Shown piece after piece: positions 36,382 through 48,322 of a stretch of 64,000 nt of DNA. The stretch spans positions 1,524,501 to 1,588,500 of the forward strand of contig NZ_CP007029.1 in assembly GCF_000227685.2 (NCBI RefSeq). Direction: 5' to 3'. A program made the position numbers and the translations under genes. The first letter of the stretch is position 1. Each line of letters starts with the position of its first letter. The stretch is from Thioalkalivibrio paradoxus ARh 1. GTDB taxonomy: Bacteria > Pseudomonadota > Gammaproteobacteria > Ectothiorhodospirales > Ectothiorhodospiraceae. The notes beneath the pieces were generated by a model. That model made no database searches and was not told the DNA's origin. It saw only the letters and a program-made list of their open reading frames with translations.

Positions 36382-37044
36382 ATGCACATCCCGGACGGAC
36401 TGATCTCCCCCCAGACCTACCTGCCGGCGCTCGTGCTGGCGGTGCCGCTGTGGTGGTGGGCGGGGCGGCGGTTTGCGGGCACGGTGGGCGACGCGGCGCT
36501 GCCGCGCCTGGCGGTGTTCACTGCGCTGGCCTTCCTGCTGTCCAGCCTGATGCTGCCGTTGCCGGGGGGTACGTCGGGTCACGCGATCGGCGTGGGGCTG
36601 TTGGCCCTGGTGTTCGGGCCCTGGGTCGCGTTTCTCGCCTACTCGCTGGTGCTGGCATTGCAGGCGCTGGTGATGGGGGCGGGCGGGATCACCGCGCTGC
36701 CGGTGAATGCGCTGGCGATGGGCTTCGTCGGGGCCTGGACCGCCTGGCTGGTGTTTCATTCGCTGCGCTGGGTGCAACCGGCGCTCGCGGTGCTGGCGGC
36801 GGTGTTTCTCTCGGTGCTGCTGTCGGCGCTGCTGGTCGCGCTGGTGCTCGGTCTGCAGCCGCTGATCGCCCAGGGTCCGGACGGCAGCCCACGGTTCTTC
36901 CCGTTCGGCTGGTCGGTGACGCTGCCCGCCATCCTGCTGCCACACACGTTGATCGGTGCCGCCGAAGCCGCGCTGACCTTGCTGGTGTGGCGCCATGCCT
37001 GCCGCCGCCGCTGGGTGGCGGCGGCCTGCGAACGGGGCGCCTGA
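36382..37044 (+). CDS. nikM: ECF nickel transporter substrate-binding membrane subunit NikM (CbiM family)
   Basis: The 220-residue integral membrane protein has six to seven helices. The N-terminus MHIPDGLIS is the invariant CbiM/NikM metal site, where the amino group and His2 bind the ion, so the ATG at 36382 must be the true start. GGTSGHAIGVG is the second conserved loop. Nickel rather than cobalt is inferred from nikKL next to it and nikR and hoxX 4-6 kb away. Confidence 0.92.
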   Translation: MHIPDGLISPQTYLPALVLAVPLWWWAGRRFAGTVGDAALPRLAVFTALAFLLSSLMLPLPGGTSGHAIGVGLLALVFGPWVAFLAYSLVLALQALVMGAGGITALPVNALAMGFVGAWTAWLVFHSLRWVQPALAVLAAVFLSVLLSALLVALVLGLQPLIAQGPDGSPRFFPFGWSVTLPAILLPHTLIGAAEAALTLLVWRHACRRRWVAAACERGA

Positions 37045-37048
37045 TCCG

Positions 37049-37598
37049 GTGGCGGTGCCCCACTCCCTGCGCCTGGTGCTCTACCTGGTGGCGGTCGTCG
37101 CAACGACCCTGGTGCACGACCCCCGGCTGCTGGCGCTGGCGCTGGCCGGCGTGCTACTGGCTTCGGGTTCCGGGCGCGTGGCATTGCTGTTGCGCGCACT
37201 GCGCCCGGTGTGGTGGCTGCTGTTGCTGATCTCCGCAGGCTACCTGCTGATGGGCTACCTGACCCGACAGCCGGTGTTCGACGCGCTGGTCCTGATCAAC
37301 CTCCGGGTGCTGCTGCTGGCATTGCTGACGGCCTGGATGGTGCGGGCAGTGAACCTGGACCGTGCGCTGCTGCTCTGGCCCAGGGCCCGGCGCTGGCTGG
37401 TGATCGTGCGCGGGCAGATGCTGCTGTTCCGGCGGCTGGCGCAGGACTACCGTCTCGCCCAGCGCAGCCGGACCGTGCTGGCGCCGAGCCTGCGCCAGCG
37501 CTACCTCGGCAGCGCCGCGGTGGGGCTCGCGGCGCTCGACAAGGGAGTTCATAACGCGGAGCTGGTTACACAGGCGATGCGCTCGCGCGGGGCGCTGG

Positions 37599-37606
<8 letters not shown>
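37049..37606 (+). CDS. nikQ: ECF transporter transmembrane subunit NikQ (CbiQ family)
   Basis: The protein is 185 residues from a GTG at 37049, 5 bp after the nikM stop. Four or five hydrophobic helices are followed by the coupling-helix region LAQDYRLAQRSRTV. It is shorter than typical CbiQ (about 250 residues), with a reduced N-terminal part. It links the ATPase to NikM. Its end overlaps nikO by 8 bp. Confidence 0.85.
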
Positions 37607-39918
<2,312 letters not shown>

Positions 39919-39950
39919 CCGCCCCGGTCCGGCAGGCTGTCGGCGGGCCT

Positions 39951-41597
39951 TTACCGCCAGCGGATGTCGGCCCAGACCGGGTCATGGTCGGAAGCGCGCC
40001 AGGGCCCGCCCGCAGGCCGGCGGCCGTCGTACCCGAGAAACGGGGGTTCATCCGCGTTGATGTGCCATACCCCGGCGGCGGCGAGCCGCTCGCCGGCAAT
40101 CGTGGGGGCGGCCAGCAGATAGTCGAGCTGGCCGGCCTGGCCGCGGAACACGTAGGTATAGCGGTCGAGCCGGGACAGCGCTTCGCCCGCGAGGTCGGTC
40201 TTGCCCACGGCCCGCAGCAGCTGCACGGGATCCTCGGCTGCATAGGCGTTGATGTCGCCCGCGATCACCACCGGCGCGCGGTCGGGCCGCAGCGTCTCGA
40301 TCCAGTCCAGCAGGCGCTGTGCCTGGGCCGTGCGCAGCCGGTTCCAGCAGCCCTGGCCACGGTCGATGTCGCCGGTGTCCGGGCAGCCCACCTTGGCCTT
40401 GAAATGCACTGCGGTCACGCCGAGCAGGGGCCCTCCGGAAGACGCACGGAACCAGCCGAGCACCGGCGGGCGGTTGTGCACTGGATCGGCGTCGGCTTCG
40501 GTGGCCACGAGATCCACGCGCGCCGGGCGGTAGAGCAGCGCTACCTGGATCGCGTCGGTGCCGCTGCCGGGGTGCGCGGCGATCGCGTAGTGCCGCGTTG
40601 GCGGCAGCCGGTCGTTGATTCTTTGTACCAGGTCGGACAGCGCCTCGCGGCGGTTCTCGACCTCGACCAGGGCGAGCACGTCGGCGTCGAGCCCGTGGAC
40701 CGCGGCGGCGAGTTTTTGCCGCTGTCGCTGCAATTCAGCACGGTTGCGCGCGCCCCGCTGGCCCAGCGACAGGAAGTAGTTCTCCACGTTCAGCGTGGCG
40801 ACGCGTAGCGCCGCGGTCGCCGGCGGAGGCGGTGGTTCGGGCCGGGGATTGCCCGTCGCGAACTGCGGTTCGCGGGTCGGGTGCACGCGATGCGCGCCGA
40901 AGGCATGGGTCAGGATTCCGGTCAGCCCCTGAACCGTGTCTCCGGCCCGGCGGGTGCCTGCTGCATCCAGATACGGGATCGGGTCGGGTTTGGCGCGGTA
41001 GCTGCCGTCGTCGAGCACGATCTGGCGTTCGCCGAGCCGTTTCGCGGCGGATCCGGAATCGCCGGTTCGCAGCAGGCGGCCTCCCGACGACAGGCGCAGG
41101 CTGCCGTAGCGGCCGAGTTCGTAGTTGCCGGTCACGGTCAACGCGTCCGGGAATCGCACCTTCACGTCCTGAAGTTCCCCGAGGCGGCTGGCGTCCTCCG
41201 GCAGGCGCAGGGGCACCGGCTCCGGCAGGCCCGCGTACCCGCAGTCGCTGAAGGCCTCGACTCGGCTGACTTGGGGGCGACCGTGGAAACGGACAAATCG
41301 GCCGCCGACCCGGACCCGGTGGCCGGGGCGCAGATCGCCGGGTTCGAGCGCCGGTGCGTAGACGAATAGCCCCGACGGTGGCTGGCGGTGGTCCTGCAGG
41401 TAGAAACCGCCGAGCCGGTCGCCCCCCACGAACACACCGGTGACGACGCCCTTCACCGCGACGTTGCGGTTCTCGGGAACCGCCCCGGCACGCAGATCCG
41501 CGATCGGGGTCGTGCCGTCGCGGCTGCAGTCCGCCGACGCCGGAACCGCGGCGACGATGAACCAAAGAAGTGCTGCGAGCCGGATCCATCCGCGCAT
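39951..41597 (-). CDS. Secreted endonuclease/exonuclease/phosphatase family nuclease (ExeM/NucH-like)
   Basis: The protein is 548 residues from the ATG at 41597. The signal peptide (MRGWIRLAALLWFIVAAVPA) is followed by an OB-fold-like domain (about 40-260) of the kind found in extracellular nucleases, and an EEP catalytic domain with TLNVENYF, ALVEVENR, GDINAYA and SDHDPV. The combination matches ExeM-type extracellular DNases used for phosphate scavenging or biofilm remodelling. No LPXTG or rhombosortase tail is seen, so it may be freely periplasmic or secreted. Confidence 0.85.
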   Translation of the reverse strand: MRGWIRLAALLWFIVAAVPASADCSRDGTTPIADLRAGAVPENRNVAVKGVVTGVFVGGDRLGGFYLQDHRQPPSGLFVYAPALEPGDLRPGHRVRVGGRFVRFHGRPQVSRVEAFSDCGYAGLPEPVPLRLPEDASRLGELQDVKVRFPDALTVTGNYELGRYGSLRLSSGGRLLRTGDSGSAAKRLGERQIVLDDGSYRAKPDPIPYLDAAGTRRAGDTVQGLTGILTHAFGAHRVHPTREPQFATGNPRPEPPPPPATAALRVATLNVENYFLSLGQRGARNRAELQRQRQKLAAAVHGLDADVLALVEVENRREALSDLVQRINDRLPPTRHYAIAAHPGSGTDAIQVALLYRPARVDLVATEADADPVHNRPPVLGWFRASSGGPLLGVTAVHFKAKVGCPDTGDIDRGQGCWNRLRTAQAQRLLDWIETLRPDRAPVVIAGDINAYAAEDPVQLLRAVGKTDLAGEALSRLDRYTYVFRGQAGQLDYLLAAPTIAGERLAAAGVWHINADEPPFLGYDGRRPAGGPWRASDHDPVWADIRWR

Positions 41598-41818
41598 GTT
41601 GTGGTCGTTCCCTGGTGGCACCGCGCGTTTGCGGCGCGCCCATTCTCGAACGCCCGGTGCGATGCGGCAAGTCGGCGGCGCCCTGCGTCCTGTTGGTTTC
41701 CCGGGAATCCTGCTCGCGGGGGAGCATCCGGAGCCGAGATTCAGCATCGGGACAACCGAGCCTGTCGGTAATGCTGGATCAATCCGCGGGCCGCTTCAGG
41801 CTCGCCGCCGGCACGCCC

Positions 41819-42460
41819 TCAGCCGCCGGCTTCGCTGCCCCAGAGTTCGCGCAGGCGGGCGTCGCGGCCGCAGGTGAATCGGTAGTAGCGGTAGCGGATC
41901 GGATTCTTGCGGTAATAGCCCTGGTGATACTCCTCGGCCTCGTAGAACGTCGCGGCGGGCAGGATTCGGGTCGCGATCCGGTCTTCGAAATGCTCGCCCT
42001 TGCGTTGCAGCGCCGCTTCCGCCTGCCGGCGCTGTTCCGGGTCGTGATAGAAGACCGCGGAGCGGTACGGATCGCCGCGGTCGCAGAATTGGCCGCCGGC
42101 GTCCAGCGGGTCGATATTGCGCCAGTACACCTGCAGCAGGCGCTCGTAGGAGACGACCGCGGGATCGTAGACGATCTGCACGGCTTCATAGTGGCCGGTG
42201 CCGCCGGTGACCACTTGTTCGTAGCTCGGGTCTTCCAGGTGGCCGCCGGTGTAGCCCGAGGTGGTCGAGATGACGCCCTCGAGTGCATCGAATGGCGGTT
42301 CCATGCACCAGAAACAGCCGCCGGCAAAGGTGGCCAAGCCGGTCTCCTCGGGCGCCGTGGCATCGGTGGATGGCTCCGCTGCGTGGGTGAAGGGCAGGGT
42401 GAGCAGCAGGAGGCCGGCCAGCAGGAACGCGCGCCAGTGGCGTGGAATCGGGACAGGCAT
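41819..42460 (-). CDS. msrA: Periplasmic peptide methionine sulfoxide reductase A
   Basis: The protein has 213 residues. MsrA signature GCFWCMEPPFDAL holds the catalytic cysteine in a CxxC pair. A Sec signal peptide (LLAGLLLLTLPFTHA) sends it to the periplasm, unlike most cytosolic MsrA. GYTGGH and GQFCDRGDPYRSA are typical. It repairs oxidised methionines of envelope proteins. The second cysteine in FTCGRD near the C-terminus may resolve the sulfenic acid. Confidence 0.92.
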   Translation of the reverse strand: MPVPIPRHWRAFLLAGLLLLTLPFTHAAEPSTDATAPEETGLATFAGGCFWCMEPPFDALEGVISTTSGYTGGHLEDPSYEQVVTGGTGHYEAVQIVYDPAVVSYERLLQVYWRNIDPLDAGGQFCDRGDPYRSAVFYHDPEQRRQAEAALQRKGEHFEDRIATRILPAATFYEAEEYHQGYYRKNPIRYRYYRFTCGRDARLRELWGSEAGG

Positions 42461-42672
42461 CGTTTCGGTCCTCCGCTCGCTTCAAGATCCAGGGTGCCGT
42501 AGGCGGCACCGAACATTGGATGAGACTACCGGCGCCGCCGGGGAATTCCCCCGGAGCCCCGATCGCCGCCGGCGGAAACCCTTGCAGACGGATCCGGGTC
42601 TGAATTCTTGCACCGCCCCGCCCGGGGGACCCCGGGCGATTCCGGTTGCCATGCCGACAGCGGAGGAGCGAC

Positions 42673-45600
42673 ATGATCGTCGAAGCGTTGCCGGAGCCCG
42701 GCGCGTTGCGCCGCCATCTGCGCACACGGCTGCGGCTCGCCGAGGGTCCATTGGTCCGTGAGTTGGCCACGGCTGCCCGGATCGAGGGTGCGAGCCGGGA
42801 ACGGGTGCGGGCCGAGGCCACGACGCTGGTTCGGGCGGTTCGCGAACGCGCGCGCAGCGGAGGTGGCATCGATGCGTTGATCCGCGAGTACGATCTGTCG
42901 AGCCGCGAGGGCGTGGTGCTGATGTGCCTGGCCGAGGCACTGCTCCGGGTGCCGGATCCCGCGACCGCGGACCGGCTGATCGGCGACCGGATCGGCGCTG
43001 GGCACTGGGAGACGCATCGAGGCCATAGCGATTCGTTGTTCGTGAATGCGTCGACCTGGGCGCTGATCCTGGGCGCACGGGTGGCACAGGCGCGCGAGCC
43101 GGGTGCGGGCAACGAAGCGGGGGTGTTGCAGGGCCTGGTGCAGCGCATCGGCGAGCCACTGCTGCGGCAGGCGGTCCGGCAGGCGATGCGCACGCTCGGG
43201 CAGCAGTTCGTCGCGGGGCAGACTCTCACCGAGGCCTGGGGACAGGGGCAGCGGGAGCGGGATCTGGGCTACCGCCACTCGTACGACATGCTCGGGGAGG
43301 CCGCGCTGACGGCGGCCGACGCCGAGCGTTATTTCGACGCCTATTCCAGCGCGATCCAAGCCCTGGGCGCGCACAGTGGCAGCGGTGCAGTCGAGCAGGC
43401 ACCGGGCGTATCGGTCAAGCTGTCGGCGCTGCATCCGCGCTATGCCTTCGCCCAGCGGCGGCGCGCGCTCCCGGTACTGGTCGAGCGTCTCGCGGCGCTG
43501 GCCACGGCGGCGCGCGCGGCCGGCGTCGGCCTGTGCGTCGACGCCGAGGAGGCCGACCGGCTGGATCTGTCGCTGGATCTGATCGAGGCGGTTTCGGCGC
43601 GCCCGGAACTGCGTGGCTGGGATGGCCTGGGGCTGGCGGTCCAGGCGTACCAGAAGCGCTGCGTTGCGCTGATCGACTGGCTCGACGATCTTGGCCGGCG
43701 GCACGGCCGGCGCTGGATGGTGCGCCTGGTCAAGGGGGCGTACTGGGACACCGAGATCAAGCTCTGCCAGCTTCAGGGCCTGGCGGATTATCCGGTCTTT
43801 ACCCGCAAAATCAATACGGACCTATCGTACCTCGCCTGTGCCCGGCGGCTGCTGGACACGCGCGGCCGGTTGTACCCGCAGTTCGCGACGCACAACGCGC
43901 ATACCGTGGCCTGGGTGCTCGACGCGGCGGCAGGCCGGCCGTTCGAGTTCCAGCGGCTGCATGGCATGGGCGAGGCGCTGCACGAGGTGCTGCGGGAGCG
44001 GCACGGCGTGCCCTGCCGGATCTACGCTCCGGTGGGCCGCTACCGCGAGCTGCTGCCGTATCTGGTTCGGCGCCTGCTCGAGAACGGCGCGAACAACTCC
44101 TTCGTGAACCGCATCCACGATCCGGGCGTTCCGGTCGCGGACCTGGTGGCCGATCCGGTCGAGCAGTCCGCGGCACAAGAACCGGTGCGCAACCCCCGGA
44201 TTCCGCTGCCGGCGGACTTGTTCGGCGCCGAGCGGAGCAACTCTGCGGGAGTGGACCTGAACGACCCGGAGACGGTCGTGCCGCTGGGCCGGGCGCTGGC
44301 TACGGCCGCGGCACGCCGCTGGCAGGCGGCCCCGCTGATCGACGGCCGCGCCGAGCCGGGTATCTCGCGCCCGGTATTCGATCCGGCCGACCGCCGGCGC
44401 GCGGTCGGCGAGGCGGTCTGGGCCGATCCGGGCGCGGTCGCCAGAGCCGCCGCGGTGGCCCGGGCCGCGGCGCCGGGCTGGGAGGCGACGCCCGCCGCCG
44501 GACGTGCGCGCTGTCTGGAAACCATGGCCGACCTGCTCGAGACGCACCGCGCGGAACTGATGGCCCGCTGCGTGCGCGAGACCGGGAAGACGATCCCGGA
44601 CAGCGTCGCCGAGATTCGTGAGGCGGTCGACTTCTGCCGCTATTACGCTGCCCGGGCGCGGGCCGAGTTCGCACAGCCGCAGGTGCTGCCCGGGCCGACT
44701 GGGGAACATAACGAGATCGAACTGCGCGGGCGCGGGGTGTTCGCCTGCATCAGTCCGTGGAACTTTCCGCTGGCGATCTTCTGCGGCCAGGTGGCGGCCG
44801 CACTCGCCGCTGGCAACGCGGTATTGGCGAAGCCGGCCGAGCAGGCCACGCTGACCGCCGCGCGCGCGGTCGAGCTGTTCCATGCGGCCGGGATCCCGCC
44901 GGCCGTGCTGCAGTTGCTTCCCGGAGATGCACAGACCGGTGCGGCCCTGGTCGCACGTCCGGAGATCGACGGCGTCGCGTTTACCGGGTCGGTCGCAGCG
45001 GCGCAGGCGATCCACCGCGTGCTTGCGGCCCGGGAGGGACCAATCCTGCCCTTGATCGCCGAAACGGGCGGAATCAACGCGATGATCGCCGACTCCAGCG
45101 CGCTGCCCGAGCAGCTCGTGACCGATGTGCTCGATTCGGCGTTTCGCAGTGCCGGGCAGCGCTGCTCCGCGCTGCGCATGCTCTACCTGCAACAGGATTT
45201 CGCGGACCCCGTGCTCGATCTGCTGGCCGGCGCCATGGACGAACTGGTGGTCGGCGATCCGGCGTGGCTGGAGACCGACATCGGACCCGTGATCGACGCC
45301 GATGCCCAGCAGCAGATCGAGGCCCATGTCGCGGCATTGCGGCACTGCGGGCACCAAGTGCTCGGCCAGGGGCGTCTCGGAGCCGTGACCGCGAACGGCC
45401 ATTTCGTTGCGCCGGTCGCGGTCGAGGTCGGCGGCATCCAGGATCTGGAGCGCGAGATCTTCGGTCCGGTGCTGCACGTGGCGCGCTTTCGGGTCGACGA
45501 GCTCGATCGGGTGGTCGATTCGATCAACGCGGCAGGCTACGGCCTGACCTTCGGGATGCACACCCGGATCGACTCCCGGGCCCGGCGGATTGCGGACCGC

Positions 45601-45861
45601 GTGCATGCGGGAAACCGCTACGTGAATCGTAACCAGATCGGGGCGGTGGTCGGTGTGCAGCCGTTCGGAGGGGAAGGCCTCTCGGGGACCGGGCCGAAGG
45701 CCGGCGGCCCCCGCTACCTGCACCGCTTCGCGACCGAACGCGTACTGACGATCAACACCGCGGCGGTCGGCGGCAACGCCTCGCTGCTGGCGCAAGCGGA
45801 CGCGGACGATCCGGATCACGCCTGCGGATCTGCCGGCGATGATGGTCGGCAGACCGGATAA
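42673..45861 (+). CDS. putA: Bifunctional proline dehydrogenase / 1-pyrroline-5-carboxylate dehydrogenase PutA
   Basis: The 1062-residue protein starts at an ATG with GAGGAG upstream. Residues 1-520 hold the FAD proline dehydrogenase barrel (VKLSALHPRY, RLVKGAYWDTEIK). Residues about 550-1030 hold the aldehyde dehydrogenase (ISPWNFPLAIF, catalytic cysteine in SAGQRCSAL). Length fits the short PutA class, and no ribbon-helix-helix DNA-binding domain is present at the N-terminus, so it is not a self-regulating repressor. It oxidises proline to glutamate at the inner membrane. No putP transporter is adjacent. Confidence 0.95.
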   Translation: MIVEALPEPGALRRHLRTRLRLAEGPLVRELATAARIEGASRERVRAEATTLVRAVRERARSGGGIDALIREYDLSSREGVVLMCLAEALLRVPDPATADRLIGDRIGAGHWETHRGHSDSLFVNASTWALILGARVAQAREPGAGNEAGVLQGLVQRIGEPLLRQAVRQAMRTLGQQFVAGQTLTEAWGQGQRERDLGYRHSYDMLGEAALTAADAERYFDAYSSAIQALGAHSGSGAVEQAPGVSVKLSALHPRYAFAQRRRALPVLVERLAALATAARAAGVGLCVDAEEADRLDLSLDLIEAVSARPELRGWDGLGLAVQAYQKRCVALIDWLDDLGRRHGRRWMVRLVKGAYWDTEIKLCQLQGLADYPVFTRKINTDLSYLACARRLLDTRGRLYPQFATHNAHTVAWVLDAAAGRPFEFQRLHGMGEALHEVLRERHGVPCRIYAPVGRYRELLPYLVRRLLENGANNSFVNRIHDPGVPVADLVADPVEQSAAQEPVRNPRIPLPADLFGAERSNSAGVDLNDPETVVPLGRALATAAARRWQAAPLIDGRAEPGISRPVFDPADRRRAVGEAVWADPGAVARAAAVARAAAPGWEATPAAGRARCLETMADLLETHRAELMARCVRETGKTIPDSVAEIREAVDFCRYYAARARAEFAQPQVLPGPTGEHNEIELRGRGVFACISPWNFPLAIFCGQVAAALAAGNAVLAKPAEQATLTAARAVELFHAAGIPPAVLQLLPGDAQTGAALVARPEIDGVAFTGSVAAAQAIHRVLAAREGPILPLIAETGGINAMIADSSALPEQLVTDVLDSAFRSAGQRCSALRMLYLQQDFADPVLDLLAGAMDELVVGDPAWLETDIGPVIDADAQQQIEAHVAALRHCGHQVLGQGRLGAVTANGHFVAPVAVEVGGIQDLEREIFGPVLHVARFRVDELDRVVDSINAAGYGLTFGMHTRIDSRARRIADRVHAGNRYVNRNQIGAVVGVQPFGGEGLSGTGPKAGGPRYLHRFATERVLTINTAAVGGNASLLAQADADDPDHACGSAGDDGRQTG

Positions 45862-45918
45862 TTCCTGAGTGCTGTGCTAAACTATTGCACCCGAAATATC
45901 CACCATCAGGAGTACAGC

Positions 45919-46212
45919 ATGACTCTTCCCGAACGTGACGGGGATGGCTACCTTGTCGACCGCGATCTCTGGACCCCCGAGATCGGCCAGGCGATGGCCG
46001 ACGCCGACGGTGTCGAACTCGACGACGAGAAATGGGAGCATATTCTGAAGGCGCGCGAGTACTTCGACGATCACGCGGTGGTACCGCCGATCCGCAAGTT
46101 TGCCAAGTACCTCGAGGCCGACCAGAAGGGGATGTTCAAGACCTGGATGACCGGGCCGATGAAGCCGATCACCAAGTACGGTGGGCTGCCCAAGCCTACC
46201 GGTTGCGTGTAG
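45919..46212 (+). CDS. tusE: DsrC/TusE family sulfur relay protein with single C-terminal cysteine
   Basis: The protein is 97 residues from the ATG at 45919 with AGGAG upstream. The family fold is clear (DRDLWTPEIGQAMADADGVE, WEHILKAREYFDDHAVVPPI) and it ends GGLPKPTGCV, carrying the penultimate cysteine that forms persulfides. The second cysteine of true DsrC, ten residues earlier, is missing, as in TusE. The segment between the core and the tail is shorter than in TusE or DsrC, where KYLYELFP is usual. An extended -10 (tgctaaact) lies about 40 bp upstream. It may act in tRNA thiolation or sulfur trafficking. Confidence 0.85.
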   Translation: MTLPERDGDGYLVDRDLWTPEIGQAMADADGVELDDEKWEHILKAREYFDDHAVVPPIRKFAKYLEADQKGMFKTWMTGPMKPITKYGGLPKPTGCV

Positions 46213-46288
46213 CCGCGACCATGCTGCGGGCGCCCCGGCGGCCAAGCGGGCCCCGGTGTCTCGGGGTTCGGCAACGCGCGTGGGCGTG

Positions 46289-46528
46289 ATGCCGAACCCC
46301 GGGAAGCGCCTGTTGCAGGTGCGGGTCAAGCCCGGCGCTCGGGTGTCCGAACTGCAATCGGACCCGAATGGGCCATGGACCGCCCGCGTGAAGGCGCCAC
46401 CGGTCGACGGCAGGGCCAATGACGAACTGGTCGCGTTGATCGCGCGTTACTTCAAGGTGGGACGGTCGCAGGTCCGCATTCGCCGGGGCGCGTCCGGCCG
46501 CAGCAAGTGGGTGGAAATCTCGGACTGA
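46289..46528 (+). CDS. DUF167 (YggU-like) protein
   Basis: The 79-residue protein has the DUF167 signatures VKPGARVSE, RVKAPPVDGRANDELV and GRSKWVEI. It is a small alpha/beta protein of unknown function, conserved across bacteria and eukaryotes. The start is uncertain between the ATG at 46289 and a GTG two codons upstream. Confidence 0.88.
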   Translation: MPNPGKRLLQVRVKPGARVSELQSDPNGPWTARVKAPPVDGRANDELVALIARYFKVGRSQVRIRRGASGRSKWVEISD

Positions 46529-46597
46529 GCGCTGGGATTGCCGCCGGGCCGCGCCGTTCGGGCGATGGCCGAAACCCGCGGCCCGGCGGCAACGGGT

Positions 46598-47158
46598 TTA
46601 TTCGCTGATTTCCCGGAACCCCGCGGTGAAGCCCATCAGGGAGCCTTCGATCACTGCGAAGCGCTCGGCGCCGATCGGCACGACCCCGATCCGAAACGTC
46701 CTGCCCGCGCGCATGGCTTGCAGCATCTCATCGTCGACCGGTGCCAAGGCTCGGCAGCCATTCGGCAGGCAGGTCTGGTAGGGGAACTCGCGCTGTACCC
46801 GGTCCTCGATCTCGAACAGCACGCCGGCGCGCAGGTCGAGGCCCAGCGGCAGATGGATCACCATCGCGGGGCTGCCCTCGAGGATGCCCACCGACACCTG
46901 CATCACGGGCTCGTCGTCCTCGTCGACGGTAGTCTGGGTGATGAAACAGCTCTCGCCCGTCGGATCGTCCTCGCAGAGAACCTGCCAGTCCTGATGGGTG
47001 GGGCCGGGCCGGACCGGTCCGTCGAGCTGGGCCCACGCGGCCAACGGCGCCGCTACCAGCGCGGCGATGACCAGCAGGCGGGCGACGATCGTGGATCGCG
47101 CGGGGTTCGGAAAGTTTGCAGGGATGATGGCCGTTCTCCTGGCGGATGGACGCGGCAA
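46598..47158 (-). CDS. Exported IalB-family (invasion-associated locus B) protein
   Basis: The protein has about 176-186 residues. After a signal peptide (IVARLLVIAALVAAPLAAWA) comes the IalB fold with two cysteine pairs, LCEDDPTGESC and TCLPNGC, probably disulfide-bonded. In free-living bacteria the role is unknown. The frame opens with TTG at 47158. Ten codons later a strong AGGAG precedes ATC ATC (47123-47128), with no ATG or GTG between there and the signal peptide, so the true start may be TTG or a rare ATC. Confidence 0.75.
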   Translation of the reverse strand: MPRPSARRTAIIPANFPNPARSTIVARLLVIAALVAAPLAAWAQLDGPVRPGPTHQDWQVLCEDDPTGESCFITQTTVDEDDEPVMQVSVGILEGSPAMVIHLPLGLDLRAGVLFEIEDRVQREFPYQTCLPNGCRALAPVDDEMLQAMRAGRTFRIGVVPIGAERFAVIEGSLMGFTAGFREISE

Positions 47159-47326
47159 AGCTATCCAGCGCCGAGGAGCGCGTCAAGAGGACCTGCGGGC
47201 ATGGGCCGGGCAATCGTACAGCGAGCCGGGCCGGAGATCGCCGCTGGCGCCCGAGACCGGTGAGGCGCCGGCCGCGAGGGCGCTGTCGGGTCGACGGCTT
47301 TCTGCGTCCGCTGCGCTGTGCGGCTG

Positions 47327-48208
47327 TCAGTTTGGTGGCGCTGCCCGGCTCACCGGGCCGGCCGGCCCGGTGCAGGTGACGAGGCAATAGCGTATGTGGC
47401 CCTCGCGGATTGCGTCGGCCAGCGCATTGCCGCCGATCACGTTGGCCCAGAACGGGAAGCGGTCTAGGCCCAGTCGCCCAGCGATCGGGCTGACCCAGGA
47501 GACCAGCCGATCGCGGGGGCGGTCCGTGCGGACCCACGAGGACAGATCCCGGGTTTCCGCATGGCGCAGTCCCGCGCGGGTGGCCAGCCCCAGGAAGTCT
47601 TCCAGCGTACCCAGGCCCGGGAGGTTCCAGGTCGAGCGGAAGGTTTCGATCCTGGCGCGCGCCGGGGCTCCGGCGATGGCGACCGATGGATCGAGGAAGT
47701 CGTCGACAACGATGACCCGAGCGTTGGGGCCTGCAAGATGCCGGTGGCAGGTTGCCAGGAAGCGCCCGGGCTCCCTTGCGTGGGCGAAGGACTCGACTGC
47801 AACGATCGCGTCGAACGCCTGCCCGAGCGATAGGGCCTCGAAATCGGCCTGAAGAAAGCGACAGCGCTCCGCAAGGCCCCGCTGCCGCGCCTGTTCCCGG
47901 GCGATGGCGACCTGGCGCCCGCTGAGGGTAATTCCGACGAGCCGGCTGCCAGGGAAACGGCCGGCAAGATCGAACAGGGTGCCGCCGACGCCGCAGCCGA
48001 GATCCAGAATGGCGCGGGGCCCCTCGGGAAATGCGCGTTGGATCGTATCGGCGATCAGATGATGAATCTGCCGGGCGGCCTCCCGGCCGCTGTGAATCCC
48101 GGGAGGCCAGAGACCCCGGTGCAGCGCCAGCGCCGGGCCGCTGCTGCCGATGCGCAGGAACAGGTCGGTGTTGCGGTCGTAATACCGCTGGAGGCGATTG
48201 GGCGTCAT
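47327..48208 (-). CDS. SAM-dependent methyltransferase (UbiE/CmoA-like fold)
   Basis: The protein is 293 residues from the ATG at 48208. Motif I is LDLGCGVGGTLFDLA and motif II VGITLSGRQV, followed by a class I Rossmann core (FDAIVAVESFAHA). The substrate cannot be inferred. Similar proteins methylate small molecules such as tocopherol precursors or sarcosine. It follows napB by 114 bp on the same strand and may be co-transcribed with the nap operon. Confidence 0.75.
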   Translation of the reverse strand: MTPNRLQRYYDRNTDLFLRIGSSGPALALHRGLWPPGIHSGREAARQIHHLIADTIQRAFPEGPRAILDLGCGVGGTLFDLAGRFPGSRLVGITLSGRQVAIAREQARQRGLAERCRFLQADFEALSLGQAFDAIVAVESFAHAREPGRFLATCHRHLAGPNARVIVVDDFLDPSVAIAGAPARARIETFRSTWNLPGLGTLEDFLGLATRAGLRHAETRDLSSWVRTDRPRDRLVSWVSPIAGRLGLDRFPFWANVIGGNALADAIREGHIRYCLVTCTGPAGPVSRAAPPN

Positions 48209-48322
48209 GCCGTCATTGTTGACTGCCGCCGGCGACATGCAACCATGTGATCCCCATCGTCTGCTTATCTTGCCGCTCCGCGACCGTGGCGGCCCCGTTG
48301 CCTGCCGCCGCGGAGCGATTCG

